From Candidatus Egaibacter danicus (lineage in GTDB: Bacteria; Pseudomonadota; Gammaproteobacteria; Burkholderiales; Burkholderiaceae), in the NCBI GenBank assembly GCA_011391115.1, contig JAABRC010000064.1:1-8477 (forward strand): 8,477 nucleotides of DNA, given 5' to 3'. The notes beneath the pieces were generated by a model, which worked only from the letters and a program-made list of their open reading frames with translations, was not told the DNA's origin and made no database searches. The position numbers were made by a program, and so were the translations under genes. Below are positions 1 to 5,830 of the stretch, piece by piece (within the stretch, counting starts at the first letter, position 1; each line of letters opens with the position of its first letter).

Positions 1-140
1 AGCGCCTCCTCAATTTTTTCAAACAGGTCATCCCCGCCGATGAGAAAGTCAACCGGCTCGTCCAGCACGTCCAGTTCTTCACCCAGTGTGTCTTTCAGCG
101 TCCACGTCAGGGCGACCACGCAGTTATTTGTAATTTCCAT
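1..140 (-). CDS. FKBP-type (SlyD-like) peptidyl-prolyl cis-trans isomerase, 5' end only
   Basis: The gene is cut by the left window edge, so only the first 46 codons are visible. The protein begins MEITNNCVVALTWTLKDTLG and continues with an acidic stretch (EELDVLDEPVDFLIGGDDLF). This matches the N-terminal strand pattern of SlyD-like FKBPs: a V-x-L-x-[YW]-T-L-x-D-x-x-G-E-x-L-D core, then a strand ending in a Gly-Gly turn, then a helix start (EKIEEA). Family members catalyse proline isomerisation and act as cytosolic chaperones, and SlyD proper also binds nickel through a His-rich tail; the distal part that would show this lies outside the window. The ATG at 138-140 is the only sensible start, although no good Shine-Dalgarno precedes it. 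It is divergent from the RoxA-like gene with 59 bp between the start codons. Confidence 0.75.
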   Translation of the reverse strand, partial: MEITNNCVVALTWTLKDTLGEELDVLDEPVDFLIGGDDLFEKIEEA

Positions 141-199
141 AGGAGAATTGTCGCAGTTTGGATCGCAACCCGCGACCCTGCGAGAAGTATGGGAAAAAT

Positions 200-1357
200 A
201 TGGAAGTGAATCAACCCCTGAAAATGCTCGGCGACCTGAGTCCGGTGGTTTTCATGAAGCGCCATTGGCAAAAGAAGCCGCTGCTGATTCGCCAGGCCTT
301 CCCCGGCTTCCAGCCGTTGCTGGATCGAGCCACACTGTTTGAACTGGCAGCCCGCGAGGGAGTTGAGTCGCGGCTGGTCATCCAGCAAAACAAAACACCA
401 AAAAAGGGGTCGTCCGGCGCAAAAGGCTCGGCTGGCTGGCTGCTCAAACACGGCCCGTTTGCGCGCCGTGCCCTGCCGCCCCTGCATCAGCCGGGCTGGA
501 GCCTGCTGGTGCAGGGGGTTGATCTGCACTGCGATGCGGCGCATGATCTCCTGAACAGGTTTCGCTTTGTACCCGATGCAAGACTGGATGATTTGATGAT
601 CAGCTACGCTACCGACAGCGGTGGCGTCGGGCCACACTTTGACAGTTACGACGTGTTCCTGCTACAGGCACTGGGTACACGCCGCTGGCGTATTGGCCGA
701 CAGAAAAAACCTGAGTTGCAGGAGGGCGTTCCCTTGAAGATTCTGACGAATTTTGAGCCTGAGCTGACCTATGACCTGGAACCGGGTGACATGCTCTATC
801 TGCCGCCGGGGTATGCCCATGACGGCGTGGCCGTGGGCGAGTGCATGACCTACTCGATCGGCTTTCGGGTCCCCAAGCGCAGTGAAGTGGCTCAAGAACT
901 GTTGCAGCGGCTTGCCGAGGATGCGCCTGATTTGGTAGGCGATGCGCTGTACCGCGATGCTGGCCAGGCGGCAGTGGATTCGCCAGGACAAATTCCTTCC
1001 GGTTTGTTCGATTTTGCCCGTGACGCCTTGCAGGCTGCACTGCAGGACCCCAAGGTGATGGAACGTGCGTTAGGAGAGTACCTTACAGAGCCCAAGGCGA
1101 ATGTCTGGTTTGACCAAGGGCAGCCGTTGTCTGGCGTGGCAGCGGTTTGTCTGGACCGGCGTACCCGGATGATGTTTGACCTGCATCATGTTTTCATCAA
1201 CGGCGAAGGGTATCGTGCTGGAGGGCGAGACGCCACACTGATGCGGCTACTGGCTGACCGGCGTCGCCTGGAGAAGGCTGAAGTTGGCCGTCTCAGCGCT
1301 GAAGCGCGGGAGTTGCTTGAAGCCTGGTGTGAATCGGGGTGGGTTCATGTTGACTGA
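200..1357 (+). CDS. roxA: JmjC/cupin-domain ribosomal oxygenase (50S ribosomal protein L16 3-hydroxylase family)
   Basis: This 385-residue protein matches the bacterial ROX family (RoxA/YcfD), Fe(II)- and 2-oxoglutarate-dependent enzymes; the E. coli member hydroxylates an arginine of ribosomal protein L16. The N-terminal half holds the cupin/JmjC barrel. The iron ligands are visible as H146 and D148 (GPHFDSYDVF) and the distal H207 (LPPGYAHDGV), close to the spacing of the E. coli triad. The HGPF and WSLLVQGVD motifs upstream are also typical. The C-terminal part after about residue 225 should be the dimerisation and winged-helix region. I chose the ATG at 200 (MEVNQPLKML) because the family begins near there; the in-frame TTG at 158 would add 14 atypical residues and its upstream region overlaps the divergent gene's start. 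A weak GGGA lies 5 nt before the ATG. Odd feature: a Lys/Gly/Ser-rich insert at residues 64-79. Its 3' end overlaps the next gene. The exact substrate is inferred from the family. Confidence 0.85.
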   Translation: MEVNQPLKMLGDLSPVVFMKRHWQKKPLLIRQAFPGFQPLLDRATLFELAAREGVESRLVIQQNKTPKKGSSGAKGSAGWLLKHGPFARRALPPLHQPGWSLLVQGVDLHCDAAHDLLNRFRFVPDARLDDLMISYATDSGGVGPHFDSYDVFLLQALGTRRWRIGRQKKPELQEGVPLKILTNFEPELTYDLEPGDMLYLPPGYAHDGVAVGECMTYSIGFRVPKRSEVAQELLQRLAEDAPDLVGDALYRDAGQAAVDSPGQIPSGLFDFARDALQAALQDPKVMERALGEYLTEPKANVWFDQGQPLSGVAAVCLDRRTRMMFDLHHVFINGEGYRAGGRDATLMRLLADRRRLEKAEVGRLSAEARELLEAWCESGWVHVD

Positions 1358-1826
1358 AGGCCGATTTGAAGGCCGTGTTGCGTTTGCACAGCGTTTGCGC
1401 GAGGCGTTGACTTGTGCCGTGCAGGAGGGCTGGCCTGAAATCATGGTGAGCGATGCCACGTTTGAAGACTGGCCCTGGCGCGAGCGTGATGTGGTGGATC
1501 TGCTGCGGGCCTGGTCAAAAACAGGGCGGCATTTCACCATGCTGGCTAGCCGATACGATGTTGTTGAGCGTGATCAGGCGCGCTTTGTGACGTGGCGAAA
1601 AAAGTGGAGCCACATCATCGATTGCCGGGTTTGTCGCACGGTGGACCCGCAGGATTTTCCGAGTGTGCTGTGGAGTCCTCATTGGACGATCCAGCGATTC
1701 GATTTGCGTTTGAGCACGGGCGTTTGTGAAGGCCGTCCTGAGCGCCGTGTGGCTTTGAAAGAGGTGCTGGATGAACACCTGAGGAACAGCACGCCAGGGT
1801 TTGCGGCGACGACCTTGGGGCTTTGA
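1347..1826 (+). CDS. conserved-looking protein of unknown function, 159 aa
   Basis: I do not recognise a named domain. The start at 1347 (MLTEGRFEGR) lies inside the end of the RoxA-like gene, overlapping it by 11 nt in another frame, so the two are probably co-transcribed and translationally coupled. No strong Shine-Dalgarno is present (a G-rich GGGGTGGG lies just upstream). The protein is soluble with no signal peptide or membrane segment. Visible landmarks are SDATFEDWPW (residues 35-44), a Trp/Arg-rich centre (RFVTWRKKWSHIIDCRVC, 79-96), LWSPHWTIQRFDL (108-120), a helix of charged residues (130-145) and a C-terminal TTLGL. Cysteines C93 and C96 form a CxxC-like RVC pair with no partner pair. 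From memory, similar proteins occur beside this oxygenase in other Burkholderiales. A role linked to ribosome hydroxylation is only a guess from position. Confidence 0.75.
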   Translation: MLTEGRFEGRVAFAQRLREALTCAVQEGWPEIMVSDATFEDWPWRERDVVDLLRAWSKTGRHFTMLASRYDVVERDQARFVTWRKKWSHIIDCRVCRTVDPQDFPSVLWSPHWTIQRFDLRLSTGVCEGRPERRVALKEVLDEHLRNSTPGFAATTLGL

Positions 1827-1894
1827 GAACTCCCCCTGAGCCTTGTTTTTTCGATTCAGCAAGGGTTTTTACCTAGTGTGTTCCATAAGTGGCA

Positions 1895-1900
1895 TATAAT
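1895..1900 (+). promoter_or_regulatory. -10 box (TATAAT) of the alanine-rich lipoprotein gene
   Basis: A perfect TATAAT lies 106 bp before the lipoprotein ATG, in a 180-bp gap after the preceding gene. No convincing -35 hexamer sits at 16-18 bp spacing; TTTACC at 1868-1873 is too far (21 bp). The predicted transcript would start near 1906-1908 and carry a leader of about 100 nt. Confidence 0.55.
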
Positions 1901-1937
1901 AGAAGGCTGGGCAAAAGAGCTCGAGTCCTTTTGGCTG

Positions 1938-1961
1938 GTCTGCGCAGTTCACTGCACAGAC
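1938..1961 (+). promoter_or_regulatory. leader hairpin 1 upstream of the alanine-rich lipoprotein
   Basis: GTCTGCGCAG (1938-1947) can pair with CTGCACAGAC (1952-1961), with a single C/A mismatch and a four-base loop TTCA. It lies in the predicted 5' untranslated region. It is immediately followed by, and shares one base with, a second inverted repeat. Its role is unknown; mRNA stability or control is possible. Confidence 0.4.
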
Positions 1962-1977
1962 AATTTCCGGAAATTGT
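1960..1977 (+). promoter_or_regulatory. perfect 18-bp palindrome in the leader (ACAATTTCCGGAAATTGT)
   Basis: ACAATTTCC and GGAAATTGT are exact reverse complements with no spacer. It lies between the predicted transcription start and the ribosome-binding site and is followed by a T-rich stretch (1978-1989). It could be a protein-binding site on DNA, or, together with the hairpin before it, a structured leader or weak attenuator. With no unpaired loop bases it would be a strained RNA hairpin, which slightly favours a DNA-binding role. Confidence 0.4.
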
Positions 1978-2006
1978 TATTCTTTTTACTTAATAGGTAT
2001 TTTCAA

Positions 2007-2324
2007 ATGAACAAATCTCTCGTTTTGGCTGCCGTGATCGCTGCTGCTGCCTTGGCCGCTTGTGGCAAAAAAGAAGAAATGGCTCCTGCCGCTGCTCCTG
2101 CAGCCGCTGCTGTTGAAGCCGTCAAAGACGCTGGTGCTGCTGCCGCTGCTGCTGGTGCTTCCGCCGCTGCTGGTGCTGCTACTGCGGCCGCTGCAGGCGC
2201 TTCCGCCGCCGCTGGCGCTGCTGTTGACGCAGCCAAAGGTGCTGCTGACGCCGCTGGCGCTGCTGCTGCTGAAGCCGCCAAGAAGGCAGCTGACGCTGCT
2301 GCTGCCGCTGTCAAGAAGCCCTGA
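2007..2324 (+). CDS. small alanine-rich lipoprotein, 105 aa
   Basis: The protein begins MNKSLVLAAVIAAAALAACG, a short lipoprotein signal peptide with lipobox L-A-A-C, so signal peptidase II would cleave before C19. The residue after the Cys is Gly, not Asp, which points to outer-membrane sorting. After KKEE the remainder is almost only Ala with scattered Gly, Lys, Asp and Glu: 59 of 105 residues are Ala by my count. The tail pattern (DAAKGAADAAG, EAAKKAADAAAAAVKKP) would form a long, mildly amphipathic helix. The repeat GASAAAGAA occurs twice. The ATG at 2007 is chosen for the signal peptide and an AGG 9 nt upstream. It stands alone, with its own -10 box and terminator. Function is unknown; similar lipoproteins are familiar from Comamonadaceae, and an envelope structural role is an inference. 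Confidence 0.85.
   Translation: MNKSLVLAAVIAAAALAACGKKEEMAPAAAPAAAAVEAVKDAGAAAAAAGASAAAGAATAAAAGASAAAGAAVDAAKGAADAAGAAAAEAAKKAADAAAAAVKKP
2154..2222 (+). repeat. imperfect tandem coding repeat (GASAAAGAA, 42-bp period)
   Basis: Two 27-bp units at 2154-2180 and 2196-2222 encode the same nine residues and differ at three third-codon positions. They start 42 bp apart within the lipoprotein gene. The silent differences show selection on the peptide, or an old duplication, not a recent slippage event. Confidence 0.6.
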
Positions 2325-2350
2325 TACACCGGCTTTATCGCCAGTATCCC

Positions 2351-2376
2351 AAAAGCCACCGCAAGGTGGCTTTTTT
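2351..2376 (+). terminator. rho-independent terminator of the lipoprotein gene, possibly bidirectional
   Basis: The stem GCCACC (2355-2360) pairs perfectly with GGTGGC (2365-2370) around a GCAA tetraloop of the GNRA class. It is preceded by AAAA and followed by six T. It lies 26 bp after the lipoprotein stop and 9 bp after the end of the convergent minus-strand gene (stop at 2386-2388). On the minus strand the flanking AAAA becomes TTTT, so it can also end the opposite operon, though less strongly. Confidence 0.9.
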
Positions 2377-2385
2377 GTTGTTGCT

Positions 2386-3162
2386 TCAGAACGTTATCCA
2401 GTCAGTTCCCTGCACCGGGTCAGCAACGCCAACATCATTCAGGTCGCAGCCCAAGGCCAGGCACAGTGCGGCGCGGGCAAGGTCGGGGTGATTGTTCTGC
2501 AAGCTGAGATGGGCTGCGACAACAGTTTGCAGGCCTTCATGGGCAACCCCGCGGACAATTTCGGACGCCTGCTGGTTCGACAGGTGCCCGAAGTTCCCCC
2601 CAACACGTTTCTTGAGAAAAGGTGGGTAAGCCGACCTGGCCAACATTTCAGCTTCGTGATTGCATTCCAGCAGCAGGGCCTCACACAGGGAGAGTTGTTC
2701 CAGTACGTGCGCCGTTGCATGACCCAGGTCTGTCAGGATGCCCAGACGTCTGGAGCCGTCGGTACAGGTTAGCTGAAGCGGTTCCCGGGCATCGTGTGGC
2801 ACCGTGAAGGGCTGTATCTGGATGCCCCCAAGATCAATGGATGTGCCATCTTGTGCCAACTGCAGTAAACCCTTGAAATCCGGTGCGTCCAGCGCGGCAT
2901 GGGTTCCCGGGCTCATCCAGACAGGCTTGTTGTTGCGCAGAGCCAGTTGCCTGGCACAACCAATGTGGTCGCCATGCTCATGGGTGATGAAGACGGCATC
3001 GATCTGATCGGCATCCAGTCCGGCCTTTGCGAGGCGGGCGTCCAGCTGCTTCAGGCCAAAGCCGCAGTCAACCAGCAATCGGGTAATACGCAAGCCATCA
3101 GAGCCCTCAACAAGGGTTGCATTGCCCGAACTGCCACTGCCCAGGCTGCGAAACCGAAGCAA
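2386..3162 (-). CDS. metallo-beta-lactamase-fold hydrolase, YycJ/WalJ-like
   Basis: The 258-residue protein begins MLRFRSLGSGSSGNATLVEG, the typical opening of the YycJ-like subgroup of metal-dependent hydrolases. The metal-binding signature is THEHGDH (H61, H63, D65, H66). Further likely ligands or motifs are D145 in GILTDLGH, H169 in LLECNHE, H193 in FGHLSNQQ and H218 in AAHLSLQNN. Members are cytosolic nuclease or phosphoesterase-like enzymes; the substrate is not settled by sequence. The start is a TTG at 3160-3162; no ATG or GTG is available close upstream in frame, and a G-rich GGGGC precedes it. It begins 14 nt after the bamC stop, so it is the last gene of the dapA-bamC run and ends at the shared terminator. 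The fold is certain; the symbol is left blank because the cellular role is unproven. Confidence 0.9.
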   Translation of the reverse strand: MLRFRSLGSGSSGNATLVEGSDGLRITRLLVDCGFGLKQLDARLAKAGLDADQIDAVFITHEHGDHIGCARQLALRNNKPVWMSPGTHAALDAPDFKGLLQLAQDGTSIDLGGIQIQPFTVPHDAREPLQLTCTDGSRRLGILTDLGHATAHVLEQLSLCEALLLECNHEAEMLARSAYPPFLKKRVGGNFGHLSNQQASEIVRGVAHEGLQTVVAAHLSLQNNHPDLARAALCLALGCDLNDVGVADPVQGTDWITF

Positions 3163-3176
3163 GGCCGTGCCCCAGC

Positions 3177-4256
3177 CTATTTCAGGTCGTCCGCCAGAAC
3201 TTTGACAATACGCTGGGCATTGGCCGAGGTGTCCGGTGCGCCATTCGTATCGAGAATGGAAACAATGGTTGCATCGGCCTGGCTGCGCACGGCGATCTGG
3301 TATTTAAGAGGCGGGTTGCTTTTCGCAGAAGCCCCCAGCAGTTTCGAGAAAAAGCCCGGTTCTGACTTGTCCGCGTTGGGTTCCACATAGCGAACAAAAT
3401 AGATACCCTTGTTACGGTCGCGGTCTTCCACGGTGAAACCGGTTCTGTCCAGCGACAGACCTACACGCCGCCAGGCGCTGTCAAACCCTTCAGGTATTTG
3501 TACAACTGGCTGGCCGTTGACAGTCGCTACAGCTGAGCGACTCTTGGCCGCTCCCGTCGCTATCAATGCTTTGGATTGCTCCTGGGACACGCCCAGCTTC
3601 ACCATCAGACGCCGCAAGAACTCGGCTTCCAGTTCCGGATCGGCCGGACGCGGCTGCCATACGGTCGTGTCCTTGGATGTCGAACTGTAGACCTCAATCA
3701 TGCCTCGGTGGCTGATGAAAATTTCGGTTCCACCCGCAGCATTGCGCTCCATACGGGTGCGAAATTTGTCCCGCTCGCCCGTTGAATACAGGGAGTCAAA
3801 CACCTTGCCCAGCGTGCTTCGGATGAAGTCCTGTGGCAGTTTGGCCCGGTTTTCAGCCCAGTCTGTCTCCATGATGCCCAGATTGTTCTGGTCCATGGCC
3901 AGCAGAAAGCCATTTTCCTGCCAGAAGTCGCGCACTGAATCCCACAGCTGATCCGCGGGACGCGCTACCACCAGCCAGCGCTGATTGCCAGCGCGTTCTA
4001 TGCGCACGTCTGACAAAGAAGTCACGGCTGTCGGCACGGACTGGCTGGGCTGGCCGGCCTGATAACCCGAAGCGGTGACCGTACCACCCGGTATCGCATA
4101 ACGGTTTTCCCGGGACAACTGGGTCAAATCAGGGGGGACTTCAAGAGAAGGTCCTTTGCCTGCACTCTGGTATTCGACCTTGTCTTCGTTCAGCACTGAG
4201 CAAGCTGCCAGTGACAACGAGATACTGAGCACCGCAAGTCTGGAGAGTTGATTCAC
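3177..4256 (-). CDS. bamC: outer membrane protein assembly factor BamC (lipoprotein)
   Basis: BamC (NlpB/DapX) is a lipoprotein of the BAM complex that inserts beta-barrel proteins into the outer membrane. From the GTG at 4254-4256 the protein is 359 residues and starts with a clean signal peptide (MNQLSRLAVLSISLSLAAC), lipobox L-A-A-C, lipidated at C19. The conserved unstructured segment follows (KVEYQSA, then LEVPPDLTQLSRENRY), which contacts BamD in E. coli. Two helix-grip domains come next, roughly residues 85-235 (QRWLVV through the LGVSQEQ region) and 255-359. I chose the GTG because a GAGGA sits 7 nt upstream; an in-frame ATG at 4287-4289 overlaps the dapA stop as ATGA but would add [11 protein letters not shown] before the signal peptide, with two acidic residues in the n-region. 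The dapA-bamC order is the same as in E. coli. Confidence 0.88.
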   Translation of the reverse strand: MNQLSRLAVLSISLSLAACSVLNEDKVEYQSAGKGPSLEVPPDLTQLSRENRYAIPGGTVTASGYQAGQPSQSVPTAVTSLSDVRIERAGNQRWLVVARPADQLWDSVRDFWQENGFLLAMDQNNLGIMETDWAENRAKLPQDFIRSTLGKVFDSLYSTGERDKFRTRMERNAAGGTEIFISHRGMIEVYSSTSKDTTVWQPRPADPELEAEFLRRLMVKLGVSQEQSKALIATGAAKSRSAVATVNGQPVVQIPEGFDSAWRRVGLSLDRTGFTVEDRDRNKGIYFVRYVEPNADKSEPGFFSKLLGASAKSNPPLKYQIAVRSQADATIVSILDTNGAPDTSANAQRIVKVLADDLK

Positions 4257-4263
4257 AAAATTG

Positions 4264-4268
4264 TCCTC
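4264..4268 (-). promoter_or_regulatory. Shine-Dalgarno GAGGA deciding the bamC start
   Basis: On the minus strand GAGGA lies 7 nt before the GTG at 4256, the best-placed ribosome-binding site in the operon. It supports the GTG as the bamC start over the upstream ATG that overlaps the dapA stop. Confidence 0.6.
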
Positions 4269-4285
4269 GGCTAATAGGGATTTGG

Positions 4286-5167
4286 TCATAGCAGGCTGGC
4301 TGCACGCAAGGCGGTTTCCACAACTGGCTCATTGGCGTGAGCCAAACGTGTCATGGGAAGTCGCATCGCGCCGCCACACAAACCCATGCGGGACATGGCC
4401 CATTTCACAGGGATCGGGTTGGCCTCAACAAACAGGTTCTTGTGCACCGGCATCAACTGAAACTGGATGGCCATGGCACGTTTGACGTCACCCGCAATGG
4501 CAGCTACGCAGAGTTCGTGCATGAGGCGGGGCGCCACATTCGCTGTCACGCTGACGTTGCCCTGACCACCACATAGCATCAGTGCTACCGCTGTTGGATC
4601 GTCGCCAGAATAAACGGCGAAGCCCTTGGGGACTTCCCGTATCAACCACTGCGCACGCTCGATATTGCCTGTTGCTTCCTTGATGCCCACAATGCCGGGT
4701 ACCGAGGCCAGGCGCAGCACCGTATCGTGCGCCATATCCGCCACACTGCGGCCCGGCACGTTGTACAGCACCATCGGCAGGTCAATGGCTTCGGCAATGG
4801 CCTTGAAGTGTTGATACTGCCCTTCCTGCGTAGGCTTGTTGTAATAGGGAACAACCTGCAAATGGCAGTCGGCACCAACCTGCTTGGCAAAGCGGGTCAG
4901 TTCGATGGCCTCAGCAGTAGAGTTGGCGCCGCAACCCGCCATGATGGGCACACGTCCTTTGGCCTGTTCCACCGACACGCGGATGATCTCGCAATGTTCT
5001 TCTACATTGACAGTCGGCGACTCACCCGTGGTGCCGACAACACCCACGCAATCCGTACCCTCGGCAATGTGCCAGTCGATGAGCTTACGTAGAGTGGGGT
5101 AGTCCACGCTGCCGTCTTCATGCATCGGGGTGACCAAAGCCACGATGCTGCCAGTAATTGGTGTCAT
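4286..5167 (-). CDS. dapA: 4-hydroxy-tetrahydrodipicolinate synthase DapA
   Basis: DapA condenses pyruvate with aspartate semialdehyde, the first committed step to diaminopimelate and lysine, in the cytosol. The 293-residue protein is an N-acetylneuraminate-lyase-superfamily TIM barrel, nearly the length of E. coli DapA (292). Catalytic residues are in register: T46 and T47 in GTTGES, Y135 in LYNVPGR, R140, and the Schiff-base lysine K163 in [15 protein letters not shown] and NPIPVKWA are also typical. The ATG at 5165-5167 ([11 protein letters not shown]) fits the family; a TTG four codons upstream is possible but unneeded. No strong Shine-Dalgarno is seen. It follows the methyltransferase gene by 34 nt and its TGA overlaps a potential bamC ATG. 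A promoter in the short upstream gap was not evident. Confidence 0.97.
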   Translation of the reverse strand: MTPITGSIVALVTPMHEDGSVDYPTLRKLIDWHIAEGTDCVGVVGTTGESPTVNVEEHCEIIRVSVEQAKGRVPIMAGCGANSTAEAIELTRFAKQVGADCHLQVVPYYNKPTQEGQYQHFKAIAEAIDLPMVLYNVPGRSVADMAHDTVLRLASVPGIVGIKEATGNIERAQWLIREVPKGFAVYSGDDPTAVALMLCGGQGNVSVTANVAPRLMHELCVAAIAGDVKRAMAIQFQLMPVHKNLFVEANPIPVKWAMSRMGLCGGAMRLPMTRLAHANEPVVETALRAASLL

Positions 5168-5201
5168 ATCCGCAGTCAAAAACGGGAAAGAAGCATTCTA
5201 C

Positions 5202-5780
5202 CTAGAGCGGATAACGTGCCGGCTGTACAGGTGCTGTCAGCGTGCGCACGGCAACAATACGCTGCACAAATCGGTCGGGGTCACCGAGAAACCCGTCCTC
5301 AAATGCAACTACACGCAGTTCCTTGCACACCTGCAGCAACTCGCCCGGCTGCAACAGAAAGTCCGGGCGCGATGGCTTTCCAACCGACTCGTTGCCTGCT
5401 GCGAAGGTTTCATAAATCAGCACGCCACCTGGCGCCAGACTGCGCAGCAGCGTAGGAAACAGGGGTCGCCACAGGTAGTTGGTCACTGCCACGGCATCAA
5501 ACTGGCTGGGGTTGGTGCCAGTCATCAACGGCCAGGGACCGTTTTCGATGTCGGCCATGATCGCCCTTGCCTGCCCGCCAGTTACCAGATCTGCTATTGA
5601 ATCAATAGCTGGTTGCGCAATGTCAACGCCGGTTACGTGGTGATTTTGACCACAAAACCAGCGCACGTGGCGACCGTGACCACATGCGACATCCAGCACC
5701 GTTCCGCGAGGGGCTATGAGGTGCGACCAGTGTTGCACCCAGGCCGAGGCGGTGCCCGCACCGTGTGAATTCACTATCAT
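5202..5780 (-). CDS. class I SAM-dependent methyltransferase (TehB-like)
   Basis: The 192-residue protein shows the Rossmann-type methyltransferase core. Motif I is VLDVACGHGRH (residues 28-38), the acidic end of strand 2 is GVD (D53), ADIE is at 76-79, and FDAVAVTNYLWRPLF (94-108) is the post-motif strand. A LAPGGVLIYETF strand (115-126) follows. It resembles the small TehB/UbiE-type methyltransferases; the substrate cannot be told. The ATG at 5778-5780 gives a short N-terminus before motif I; no Shine-Dalgarno is visible, and a GTG two codons later is an alternative. It sits between the small membrane-peptide gene (49 nt upstream) and dapA (34 nt downstream). Odd feature: its region around residues 55-62 (AQPAIDSI) is encoded by a 17-bp perfect palindrome and by a near-copy of a sequence found just upstream of the gene. 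Confidence 0.88.
   Translation of the reverse strand: MIVNSHGAGTASAWVQHWSHLIAPRGTVLDVACGHGRHVRWFCGQNHHVTGVDIAQPAIDSIADLVTGGQARAIMADIENGPWPLMTGTNPSQFDAVAVTNYLWRPLFPTLLRSLAPGGVLIYETFAAGNESVGKPSRPDFLLQPGELLQVCKELRVVAFEDGFLGDPDRFVQRIVAVRTLTAPVQPARYPL
5593..5609. repeat. 17-bp odd palindrome inside the methyltransferase gene
   Basis: GCTATTGAATCAATAGC has perfect 8-bp arms around a central A. It overlaps a copy of ATAGCTGGTTGCGCA (5605-5619) that recurs with one change at 5785-5799. It lies in coding sequence, so it could be chance or the remnant of an inserted repeat. Confidence 0.5.
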
Positions 5781-5830
5781 TTGTATAGCTGGTTACGCAC
5801 TGCCATTAAGGGCTGGTGGTCAATTTGACC
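5781..5830 (-). repeat. short repeat-like intergenic segment, possibly a Comamonadaceae interspersed repeat
   Basis: The gap between the membrane-peptide stop and the methyltransferase start holds ATAGCTGGTTACGCA (5785-5799), a TTAAGGGCTGGTGG block (5806-5819), and a 13-bp palindrome, GGTCAATTTGACC (5818-5830), whose last base is the last base of the TAG stop complement. The order (AGCTG core, AAGGGCT, then GGTCAA-TTTGACC) resembles a family of short repeats I recall from Comamonadaceae genomes, but this is from memory and only one full copy is in the window. A partial copy of the first block occurs in the methyltransferase gene. Confidence 0.4.

Noticed and set aside
609..1040. Antisense frame of 143 residues across the RoxA-like gene
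   Set aside because: It lies opposite a gene with intact catalytic motifs and has no recognisable domain or start signal; a typical high-GC shadow.
1841..1870. Possible terminator after the unknown gene (CCTTG, 14-base loop, CAAGG, then GTTTTT)
   Set aside because: The stem is only 5 bp with a long loop, too weak to call, although the T run is suggestive.
1878..2006. Upstream extension of the lipoprotein frame
   Set aside because: It would place about 43 residues before the signal peptide and read through the -10 box and both leader inverted repeats; the ATG at 2007 gives a canonical lipoprotein signal.
2003..2359. Long alanine-rich reading frame antisense to the lipoprotein gene
   Set aside because: GC-rich GCN repeats stay open in several frames on both strands. 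It spans the terminator and lacks start signals, while the plus-strand frame has a signal peptide and lipobox.
2062..2772. Plus-strand leucine/proline-rich frame crossing the terminator into the MBL-fold gene
   Set aside because: It is the frame-shifted reading of the GCT repeats followed by antisense of a clear hydrolase gene. It runs through a strong terminator.
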